Shown here in pieces: positions 57,572 through 64,000 of a DNA stretch of 64,000 nucleotides. Positions within the stretch are counted from its first letter, which is position 1; every line of letters begins with the position of its first letter. This DNA is from an uncultured Bacteroidia bacterium. Its GTDB lineage: Bacteria > Bacteroidota > Bacteroidia > Bacteroidales > Prolixibacteraceae. The position numbers and the translations under genes were made by a program. Location of the stretch: contig CAIXZH010000106.1 in the NCBI GenBank assembly GCA_903923905.1, positions 1-64,000 of the forward strand, given 5' to 3'. The notes under the pieces are model-generated. The model did no database searches and was not told the DNA's origin. It saw only the letters and a list, made by a program, of their open reading frames with translations.

Positions 57572-60500
57572 CTACTGATCCTCAATCTTTATCTTCCAAT
57601 CTTCAAACTCCACGGTGTATTGCTTCTGATCAGGCGATCCTGCTGCTAAACCGAGATCAACAGCTTTTTCAATCCCGGGAATCTGGTTAGTCTGCCGCCT
57701 AATAATCCAGGTTTTGCCGTCCAGGCTCACATAACCCGTGAAACGATCTCCATGCCGTTCGAGCCGAATCCAAATTGGGGTTAGTGAGTTTTCAGGGAGG
57801 TTTTCACTGGCAGCCTTATGCATGCACCCGTTTCCAAACTCATCGTATTCGATCCCTGCACGTCCGGGTGAACTGAACATGAGTACAGAGCCAAGGCTAC
57901 CCCTGTCCACATCAAAACTTTTACTGATATCGTTTCGGACAAAAAGACCGGTCCGGTACCACTCACTGGTGCGCGCTCCAAAAGCTGCAATTTTTGCCGT
58001 TGACACGAAATCGCCTTTCAGTTTTTTCAGATAAACGGTAGCATAGGCATCTTCAGCATGGTAAAAATCCCATCCGCTGGCCTTCAGAATATACCGGTTC
58101 TCCTTTTGAATTACCTCCACATTGGACGGTTTGGATTTGGACGATATGTAGGTAAATAATTTCTTCTTTACCAAATCAAGCTCCTTGCATTTAAGAACGT
58201 TCAAGGTCAATTCATCACTATTACCAATCCGAATCGCATATTTACCGGCCTGGGGTGCCACATCAAAAGAGATCTCCTTCGACTCCTTTCCCTTTAAGGA
58301 GACCAGCTGAATCGTCAACTCCTTCCCATTGACCGACAAGGGAATGGAAGATTGAATATCGGTAGCAAGTAAGTTAGTAGCTATGACTGAAACATGAACT
58401 TTTTCGCCGGCAAGCAGCCGTTCTTCAGAAAGGCAGATCTTATCAAATGCAATTTTTGGTTTCTCACCTTGTATTGCAATTGTTAGCGGCCTGGTTTCAC
58501 CAATAGAAATCTCCTGGCTACCCGGATCATTAAGTCTTAATTCAAATTCGATAGTCCGTGTATTATTCCGGATAACCGGGAATGGCTTTTCTTCAATCAC
58601 CTTCCTGTCTGACAACAGGGCCACCCGGGCAACTCCGGAACTGCCGGAATTAGAGACATCAGCGATTACCTTGACTAATGAGCCAGCAGCGACAGGTCCG
58701 CTAATTGGTCTTCCATTTAAAGTTACCCGCAGATTTGAGGAATTAAATGTTGGAGACCCATCAATAAATTGCTCAGGCAATTTGGCCGGAGATTCGATCA
58801 GAAAATTATCGGAATAATCATTGTTGATCAAATAAGTACCGCAAGTTTTCATATCCCCCTGCTCGAGATCGAAATAAATGTTGTTTTTCACGGTCCAGTT
58901 ACTCGACATGTTATCGAACCAGAAGGCAACATTATCACTGAAGAATCCGCGATGTACCCGGTGAATGATATTATTCCTGACTGCGGAATTGGTGGTCATA
59001 CCGGTAACTACAATAACCCCTGCATCATCGGCATCTTGCTGGACATCTTCAAAATGATTGTATTCAACAACAACATCGCCTGTCACAGTCCCTTCAAGAC
59101 CACCAGCGCCAATATCCATCGTATATGGCCTGCCTGATTTGGTAAAATAATTGTGAGAGATTGTAGTATGGATAGTTCCTCCAACACTCAACGTAATTCC
59201 TCCACCGAGTCCGCACGAAGAAAAAACATTGTGATCTACCAGAGTTTCCCTGGTAATCTGACTCAGCTTTCCATTCATCAGATCTCCGGTCCCACTGACA
59301 CATAGAGCACCCTGTTCGAGCCCATCAAAGGTGCTATTAAAAATACGCATCCCATAACATCCCGGGCCGACAGACATTCCGACCCCACCGCAAGCTCGCA
59401 ATTCAGAATTGGCAAACTCGCAATCGGTGGCAAAATCATAAGTAATAGCAGTGCACCCGGGAGTAGTCTCGTAATGATGGGGAAAATTCCGAAAATTTTC
59501 TTTCGCCCCTTCGAAGGCTAGACCATAAAACCGCAGATTTCGAACCGGATTATCTTCACTTCCTGAAATCTGGACAAGATGATTTAACTGTGGCACCGAT
59601 ATATTCGCCTGGTTTGGATCAGTAATCTCTTTTTCAGGGATATAACTGATTTCGTGGCACTTCTTATCAAAAAACCACTCTCCGGGGGCATCCAGAAGCT
59701 CCCTTATATTCTCAACGTAATACCGGGGAGGAACCACCAGAAGTCCGTTATTCTTTTCCGGACCATCTTCAGGTTCTTTAAGATAGGCGATCTGATTTTT
59801 CTCGTCAACTTTTTCAATCGAATTATAAGCAGTGCGCCACCTGAGTAAAACAACAATCCGATTATCAACCATATCCTTCCAATTCTTAATATCACCCGCT
59901 TTAAAGGGAATTTCGGAAGTTGATGCCGGGGTTTTTCGGAGTGTAAAATACCCTTCATTCGGGAATCGGGCCAGGATTTGCTTCTTTCCGTTGGCATTTA
60001 ATGACGATAACTCATTCTGGTTAAAAGGAGCCACCCATACATTTCCTCTCTTTTCCCAGTTTTTTACTGGTATTGCACCGAAAATAACCGGTTTCTCCCC
60101 GGGGTATGCTGCATAAGTTACATAATTGTCACGTAAATGATGCCACTCGAAAGCCCCTGAGGGAAGATTGGTTTCTACACGTTCACCACCATCTTCAGGA
60201 GTAAAGACCAGGGATTCGGATAGTGGATAAAAACCATTCCGGATAAATACAACAATATCCTTGCCTTTCCCAAATGGGTGGGAGGAACCTGCGTACCGGG
60301 CATCAATCGCCTTCCCCTTAAGCTGATAAACCTTTGTTTTTAAATCACGTACGGCAATTTTTGCCCTTGCAATAGTGGAAAAAGGACCGTCAGTACGCGT
60401 TGCATTTGGCTCATCAAGAGTACCTGACCAACGGTCATCCCCATTGGGAGAAACGAAAAAATCTCCCTTAACTTTTGAGGCATCGAATGGCTGCCACAAT

Positions 60501-60730
60501 TCACTTCTGAGCAACTTCCCATCACGGACTTTTTCAGCTTTACCTTTTTGAGACAAAGTATTACGAAAATCAAAAGCATGAACAATCTTAGGAAAGAATA
60601 ACAGTAATCCGCTAAAGATAAACAATATGGATAAATGATGCAGAGAGTAGCTGACCGGCATAAATTTTCTGTATAAATTCCTGATCCTGGCAATATCATG
60701 CATACTTTCGTAATTATTAACAATTATCAT
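57572..60730 (-). CDS. Large secreted right-handed beta-helix protein
   Basis: Up to 1052 residues. A hydrophobic segment near residues 32-52 probably serves as signal sequence, and an internal ATG could be the true start. The start FFVSPNGDDRWSGTLDEPNA is typical of pectate-lyase-like beta-helix enzymes; the helix (about 370-640) has repeated N-x-H/N-x-I turns (DHNVFSSCGLGGG, ISHNYFTKSGRPY, VEYNHFEDVQQDADDAGVIV). Then two beta-sandwich units (about 690-880) and a C-terminal concanavalin-like domain (DGKTWIIRRQTN, VEFEDWKI). Probably a polysaccharide lyase or hydrolase; no SusC/SusD-like genes are nearby. Confidence 0.82.
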   Translation of the reverse strand: MIIVNNYESMHDIARIRNLYRKFMPVSYSLHHLSILFIFSGLLLFFPKIVHAFDFRNTLSQKGKAEKVRDGKLLRSELWQPFDASKVKGDFFVSPNGDDRWSGTLDEPNATRTDGPFSTIARAKIAVRDLKTKVYQLKGKAIDARYAGSSHPFGKGKDIVVFIRNGFYPLSESLVFTPEDGGERVETNLPSGAFEWHHLRDNYVTYAAYPGEKPVIFGAIPVKNWEKRGNVWVAPFNQNELSSLNANGKKQILARFPNEGYFTLRKTPASTSEIPFKAGDIKNWKDMVDNRIVVLLRWRTAYNSIEKVDEKNQIAYLKEPEDGPEKNNGLLVVPPRYYVENIRELLDAPGEWFFDKKCHEISYIPEKEITDPNQANISVPQLNHLVQISGSEDNPVRNLRFYGLAFEGAKENFRNFPHHYETTPGCTAITYDFATDCEFANSELRACGGVGMSVGPGCYGMRIFNSTFDGLEQGALCVSGTGDLMNGKLSQITRETLVDHNVFSSCGLGGGITLSVGGTIHTTISHNYFTKSGRPYTMDIGAGGLEGTVTGDVVVEYNHFEDVQQDADDAGVIVVTGMTTNSAVRNNIIHRVHRGFFSDNVAFWFDNMSSNWTVKNNIYFDLEQGDMKTCGTYLINNDYSDNFLIESPAKLPEQFIDGSPTFNSSNLRVTLNGRPISGPVAAGSLVKVIADVSNSGSSGVARVALLSDRKVIEEKPFPVIRNNTRTIEFELRLNDPGSQEISIGETRPLTIAIQGEKPKIAFDKICLSEERLLAGEKVHVSVIATNLLATDIQSSIPLSVNGKELTIQLVSLKGKESKEISFDVAPQAGKYAIRIGNSDELTLNVLKCKELDLVKKKLFTYISSKSKPSNVEVIQKENRYILKASGWDFYHAEDAYATVYLKKLKGDFVSTAKIAAFGARTSEWYRTGLFVRNDISKSFDVDRGSLGSVLMFSSPGRAGIEYDEFGNGCMHKAASENLPENSLTPIWIRLERHGDRFTGYVSLDGKTWIIRRQTNQIPGIEKAVDLGLAAGSPDQKQYTVEFEDWKIKIEDQ

Positions 60731-60772
60731 TTATTCCGCCTGGCAATTCAGGGTTCTTCAAAAAGAGCGCTG

Positions 60773-60804
60773 CAAACCTACTAAACGAAATACATATTTC
60801 CAAA
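60773..60804 (-). promoter_or_regulatory. Promoter of the beta-helix gene
   Basis: Minus strand: TTTG (60804-60801), 20 bases, TAGGTTTG (60780-60773). Near-ideal vegetative promoter with transcription expected to start near 60766. Confidence 0.7.
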
Positions 60805-60960
60805 ATACTAAGTATTTAAAAAATTAAGTATTAATCTATAGCTTTCCCCTTATACTGCAGCGCTCCTGTTTTGAATATCTGCTTTCCGAACACCCTAACA
60901 TTTCAAATCGGTATATCATAAACAGATAATGCAAAATTTACCTTTTATTAACATTAATAA
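60805..60960. other. Intergenic region between divergent promoters
   Basis: AT-rich with no open frame and no repeat recognised. Confidence 0.4.
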
Positions 60961-60992
60961 TTTGGAAATCACCAACAAGGCCTTTATCTTTG
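60961..60992 (+). promoter_or_regulatory. Promoter of the candidate small RNA
   Basis: TTTG (60961-60964), 20 bases, TATCTTTG (60985-60992). Perfect match to the Bacteroidota vegetative promoter; start of transcription expected near 60999. Confidence 0.75.
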
Positions 60993-60998
60993 TGGTAC

Positions 60999-61090
60999 AT
61001 TTTTTTTCATAAGTTTAGGTTTAGTTAGGTTAGTTAGTTTGGTTAGTTTTAGTAAAAGGATGAAGCCGCCCGGTTTCATCCTTTTCAATT
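60999..61090 (+). ncRNA. Candidate small RNA, TTAG-rich, ends in a hairpin
   Basis: Downstream of a perfect promoter lies a 40-base tract made almost only of TTAG/GTTAG units (about 61012-61053). It leads into a strong hairpin: AAAAGGATGAA (61054-61064) pairs with 61075-61085, and three more pairs tighten the loop. T-rich sequence follows. No open reading frame fits. It could instead be an attenuated leader of the lemA operon 142 bases downstream, but a second -7-like element lies between. Family not recognised. Confidence 0.5.
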
Positions 61091-61158
61091 TAACAAATAA
61101 ATCCCCCTGGAAGCAATTAAATCGTCAGAAATTAATAACATCAAAACTATTCACTATC

Positions 61159-61166
61159 TAAATTTG
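61159..61166 (+). promoter_or_regulatory. Candidate -7 element of the lemA operon
   Basis: TAAATTTG fits the -7 consensus 66 bases before the lemA start. No -33 TTTG is found at the right spacing. Confidence 0.35.
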
Positions 61167-61231
61167 TTGATTAATTTCACACCCAATTGTTTAGAAACAG
61201 ATTTTATTAAGTATTTAAAAAGCAGATTAAA

Positions 61232-61825
61232 ATGAAAAAGACAGGAATAATTGTACTGATTGTAATTGTAGTTCTGGTATTTTGGGGATTTTCATGGGGA
61301 ATCTCTACCGGTAATAAAATGGTATCAATGGATGAAGGGGTAGCCGCTTCATGGTCGCAGGTGGAGAATGTCTACCAACGACGTTCCGATCTGATCCCTA
61401 ACCTGGTCAATACGGTTAAGGGTTATGCTGATTTTGAGAAATCAACCCTTACCGCTGTAATTGAAGCCCGCGCCAAAGCTACCCAGGTAACTGTTGACCC
61501 GTCAAAACTTACGCCGGCTTCGATGCAACAGTTTCAGCAGGCACAGGGTGGATTGTCTTCAGCATTAGGCCGATTGATGGTTGTTGCAGAGAAATATCCT
61601 GATTTAAAAGCTAACGAAGGATTTTTAAATCTCCAGGCACAACTAGAAGGAACTGAAAACAGGATTACCGTGGAGCGGCAGAAATTCAACGAAATAGCAA
61701 GGACTTACAATACTTATATCCGTCAGTTCCCTAACATGATTATTGCTTCGATGCGTAATTTTGAGAAGAAGGCCTATTTTGAAGCCGAAAAAGGGGCAGA
61801 AAAGGCACCAAAAGTTCAATTCTAA
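61232..61825 (+). CDS. lemA: LemA family protein
   Basis: 197 residues. One N-terminal membrane helix (about 5-22), then a long helical domain with the family core WSQVENVYQRRSDLIPNLVNTVKGYADFEKSTL and the C-terminal LEGTENRITVERQKFNEIARTYNTYIRQFP. LemA proteins are inner-membrane anchored with an outward-facing helical bundle; function poorly known, often encoded with TPM-domain proteins as here. Probable first gene of a three-gene operon (10 bases to the next). Confidence 0.92.
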   Translation: MKKTGIIVLIVIVVLVFWGFSWGISTGNKMVSMDEGVAASWSQVENVYQRRSDLIPNLVNTVKGYADFEKSTLTAVIEARAKATQVTVDPSKLTPASMQQFQQAQGGLSSALGRLMVVAEKYPDLKANEGFLNLQAQLEGTENRITVERQKFNEIARTYNTYIRQFPNMIIASMRNFEKKAYFEAEKGAEKAPKVQF

Positions 61826-61835
61826 TTTCACGACC

Positions 61836-62273
61836 ATGAACCCCAAAGATTTTCTCGGAAAAGAGAATGAACGATTAATCAAGGAGGCAATTGAAGGCGC
61901 TGAACACCAAACTAGTGGTGAAGTTCGTGTCCATATTGAAAGTACTTGTAAGAAAGATGTGCTTGACAGGGCAGCATGGCTCTTTCGGAAGCTCAAAATG
62001 AACGAAACAAAGGAGCGTAACGGCGTACTGATTTACCTTTCAATCAATGATCGCAAGTTTGCGATTATTGGTGATTCAGGAATAAACAAGGTAGTTCCTG
62101 AAGGATTCTGGAACGAGATCAAAGAGATTATGATTGACCATTTCACTAAAAATGAATTTGTTCAAGGGATAATCAGCGGGATCGAAAAGACTGGGCAGCA
62201 GCTTAAACAGTATTTTCCCTGGCAGACCGATGATGTGAATGAACTATCAGATGAAATTTCATACGGAAAATAA
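61836..62273 (+). CDS. TPM-domain protein, no signal peptide
   Basis: 145 residues from ATG 61836; the longer frame overlaps lemA and is rejected. TPM fold: GAEHQTSGEVRVHIESTCKK, NGVLIYLSINDRKFAIIGDS GINKVVPEGFW, and the C-terminal FVQGIISGIEKTGQQLKQYFP. It lacks signal and membrane segments, so it may be cytoplasmic, unlike the next TPM protein. The stop overlaps the next start (TAATG). Confidence 0.85.
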   Translation: MNPKDFLGKENERLIKEAIEGAEHQTSGEVRVHIESTCKKDVLDRAAWLFRKLKMNETKERNGVLIYLSINDRKFAIIGDSGINKVVPEGFWNEIKEIMIDHFTKNEFVQGIISGIEKTGQQLKQYFPWQTDDVNELSDEISYGK

Positions 62274-63103
62274 TGAAAAACAATCAATTGAGGATAAAAT
62301 CAGTGCTTTTGACCCTTTTTATAGCGCTCTCTTTCTGCCAGATTTCCCAGGCGCAGGGTGAATTCCCGGAACGTCCGGAGCCTCCCCGTCTGGTAAACGA
62401 TTTTGCAGGAGTTCTATCCGGTCAGCAAAAAGCAATGCTCGAAAACAAACTGGTCAGTTTTAATCAAAGAACTTCAACGCAGATTGCCATTGTGACGGTA
62501 AAAAGTCTGTCCGGATATGATAAGGCCGACTATGCCATAAAACTCTCAGAGAAGTGGGGTATCGGTCAAAAAGGTAAAAATAACGGAATTCTAATTCTCG
62601 TTAAGCCGAGAACAGCCAGTGAAAGAGGTGAGGTCTTCGTATCAGTCGGCTATGGACTGGAAGCAGTTGTTCCCGATGCGGTAGCCCGCCAGGCACTTAT
62701 AGGAGCTGAATTGCTTCCGGCATTTAAAAAGAACGACTACTTTACAGGACTTAATCGTAGCACGGATGTACTAATCTCACTCACAGCTGGAGAATACACT
62801 GCAGATCAATATATTAAGGCTGTCAATAAAAAAGGGAAGTCAGGTTCCGGCGGATTTATTGTTATCATGATTGTTGTGGCAATCATCTTCATTTTTCAAC
62901 GTGCAGGCAGTGCCTCCCGAGGCATCAGTAGCGGTCAGGGCTTCCTGGGTGGTTTGCTGCTCATGGATCTGTTGGGTGGCGGTCGGAGCGGCGGATCCTG
63001 GAACGATTTTTCAGGCGGCGGAGGTGGAGATTCCGGTGGCGGTGACTTCGGAGGATTTGGCGGAGGCAGCTTTGGCGGAGGAGGTGCAGGGGGATCCTGG
63101 TAA
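62273..63103 (+). CDS. TPM-domain membrane protein with Gly-rich tail (YgcG-like)
   Basis: 276 residues. Signal peptide (ending in ISQAQG), TPM domain (about 38-180; RLVNDFAGVLSGQQKAMLEN, NGILILVKPRTASERGEVFV, VGYGLEAVVPDAVARQALI), a membrane helix (about 196-210, GFIVIMIVVAIIFIF), and a tail of Gly/Ser/Phe repeats (GGGGDSGGGDFGGFGGGSFG). This is the standard form that partners LemA. The start overlaps the previous stop by one base. TPM proteins related to PSII repair and MOLO-1 bind metals or act in membrane-protein handling; role here unknown. Confidence 0.9.
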   Translation: MKNNQLRIKSVLLTLFIALSFCQISQAQGEFPERPEPPRLVNDFAGVLSGQQKAMLENKLVSFNQRTSTQIAIVTVKSLSGYDKADYAIKLSEKWGIGQKGKNNGILILVKPRTASERGEVFVSVGYGLEAVVPDAVARQALIGAELLPAFKKNDYFTGLNRSTDVLISLTAGEYTADQYIKAVNKKGKSGSGGFIVIMIVVAIIFIFQRAGSASRGISSGQGFLGGLLLMDLLGGGRSGGSWNDFSGGGGGDSGGGDFGGFGGGSFGGGGAGGSW

Positions 63104-63342
63104 AAATAGTCAATTAGGCTGTTAGACTTTTAGCCAAAAAAGATCGTCAAGGCTAGGAAGTACCGCAAGATTTGTAGAAAAGATTAATAAGAGTTATTTA
63201 GGAGCCGCCAAGACACTATGATATTATACTTAGCGTCTTGGCGACTTAGCGTGAAAAAAGAGTTGTATGAGATCTCAAAGTGATCAATATAAGCCCTTTG
63301 CGTTTCCTCGCGTACTTTGCGCGAAATTTTTATTGGTGCGTT
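63104..63342. repeat. Intergenic region with palindromic TTGGCG/TTTGCG repeats
   Basis: CGCCAAGAC (63206-63214) pairs with GTCTTGGCG (63235-63243). Further on, TTTGCGTTTCCTCGCG (from 63298) and ACTTTGCGCGAAA (63315-63327) resemble the TTTGCG...GAAA intergenic repeats often seen in Bacteroidota. No gene. It may end transcription from both convergent genes. Confidence 0.5.
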
Positions 63343-63864
63343 TTATTTTGCCATCTTCTTCTCGTAAGCTGTTCTGATACTAACCGTAAGATACCCTAAG
63401 ACCATGGCAATTGCACAGTAAACAAGGATGGTTATGGCCGATGAGGCATCTGTTGTAGTCTTTCCGTAAATTTGACCAAATGCGAAAAAGACTGCCGATG
63501 AAACAAATATTGCAGGGACAAAATCGATTAACGAATGTGCCCTCTCCATGGAACACATCGGAACCACCATCACAAGCACTGCCAGCGGAATTGCCCAGAA
63601 ACCCGTTGAGCCTAAAACACCGGCCAGTTTAATGATCAGTATGGCGGAGAGAATTCCCAATGCATAACCAAAAAAGGTACGAAGTCCACCTTTTACGGTA
63701 CCTCCGGCCAGAAAATACATAGCCCATGCCTGAAAGGTTACCCACCCAAAAGTGTTATTGCCAGCAATTGGCATTAAGTGACTGATCAATTGGTCAAGCG
63801 CGATAAACAAGGATGCAAGCACTGCAATAAACAAGGGAATGACTACAAATTTTTTGAAATTCAT
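63343..63864 (-). CDS. DUF1097 membrane protein
   Basis: 173 residues with five to six membrane helices (about 7-27, 40-55, 60-82, 88-108, 113-132, 145-165). GTVKGGLRTFFGYALGILSA and WAIPLAVLVMVVPMCSMERA fit the DUF1097/YcdZ family of small inner-membrane proteins. Function unknown; some relatives lie with metabolic or transport genes. No operon partner is visible here. Confidence 0.8.
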   Translation of the reverse strand: MNFKKFVVIPLFIAVLASLFIALDQLISHLMPIAGNNTFGWVTFQAWAMYFLAGGTVKGGLRTFFGYALGILSAILIIKLAGVLGSTGFWAIPLAVLVMVVPMCSMERAHSLIDFVPAIFVSSAVFFAFGQIYGKTTTDASSAITILVYCAIAMVLGYLTVSIRTAYEKKMAK

Positions 63865-63910
63865 AACGTTTAATTTTAGTTGTGTTAATTTTGAATTGTT
63901 GGAACGGAAA

Positions 63911-63918
63911 CAAAAATA
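63911..63918 (-). promoter_or_regulatory. Candidate -7 element of the DUF1097 gene
   Basis: The minus strand reads TATTTTTG, 47 bases before the start, with ATTG 17 bases further upstream as an imperfect -33. The remaining bases to 64000 hold nothing else recognisable. Confidence 0.4.
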
Positions 63919-64000
63919 AGAAAATTATGATAATGCAATAATCCGGCCTGAACAGTCTGATAACTATTTCAATAAATTGTCTCCAACCGATGCGGAAATA

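Noticed and set aside
62990-63100. Gly-rich tandem repeat as a separate repeat element
   Set aside because: It encodes the usual Gly-rich tail of YgcG-type TPM proteins and is part of that gene.
1-64000. CRISPR arrays, tRNA/rRNA genes, transposases, phage or defence genes
   Set aside because: Looked for on both strands; no spaced direct repeats, cloverleaf-like sequence or matching proteins were recognised.

Overview
The window looks like chromosomal DNA of a Bacteroidota bacterium; order and genus cannot be fixed. The signs are AT-rich DNA, promoters of the Bacteroidota type (TTTG, 18-20 bases, TAnnTTTG; clear at 50.6, 53.3, 60.8 and 61.0 kb), few Shine-Dalgarno sequences, secreted proteins cut after Ala-Gln, propeller/Y_Y_Y sensor kinases, and kinases with the AHEIQNPLNFVNNFSE dimerisation box.

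Layout. 0-9 kb is a loose region of small secreted proteins, a VirJ-like hydrolase, a Crp-Rrf2-dicarboxylate symporter group, an O-methyltransferase and an aldehyde dehydrogenase. Gene debris lies between them: a frameshifted LuxR-type response regulator, a scrap of a SufS cysteine desulfurase, a damaged RidA gene and an unidentified remnant at the left edge. At 9.7-34.2 kb there is one long co-directional block: a secreted M20 amidohydrolase, a FIST sensor protein, a giant histidine kinase with eight tandem sensory modules, a propeller kinase, an MpaB-type oxygenase, a SAM methyltransferase, a Ser/Thr kinase-ATPase-histidine kinase fusion, a second propeller kinase, a membrane kinase and one receiver-only response regulator. 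From the FIST gene on, spacers are 2-49 bases, so about 23 kb may be one operon with five histidine kinases and a single visible receiver. The five kinases share almost the same catalytic core. Four carry a 33-base palindromic element in frame at the same loop, and three carry a second, C/G-rich repeat nearby.

At 34.4-43.4 kb, on the minus strand, is a heavy-metal RND efflux operon (outer-membrane channel, adaptor, pump) continuing into an OmpR-type regulator, its kinase, a nitroreductase and an isochorismatase-like protein. A 420-base divergent region separates it from a heterodimeric ABC exporter at 43.8-47.3 kb. Next comes a NEW3 protein with an ABC-2 transporter (47.4-50.6 kb), whose genes have strong ribosome binding sites and whose permease begins with a run of ten C. 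A PAS kinase, a lipoprotein hydrolase, two probable outer-membrane proteins, a metallophosphoesterase, a MarC protein and a large secreted beta-helix protein follow. The right end holds a LemA/TPM operon, preceded by what may be a small RNA gene, and a DUF1097 membrane protein.

No tRNA, rRNA, CRISPR array, transposase or phage gene was recognised. The most unusual part is the 11-34 kb signalling block: many different input domains feed what appears to be one phosphoacceptor, with an oxygenase and a methyltransferase in the middle.
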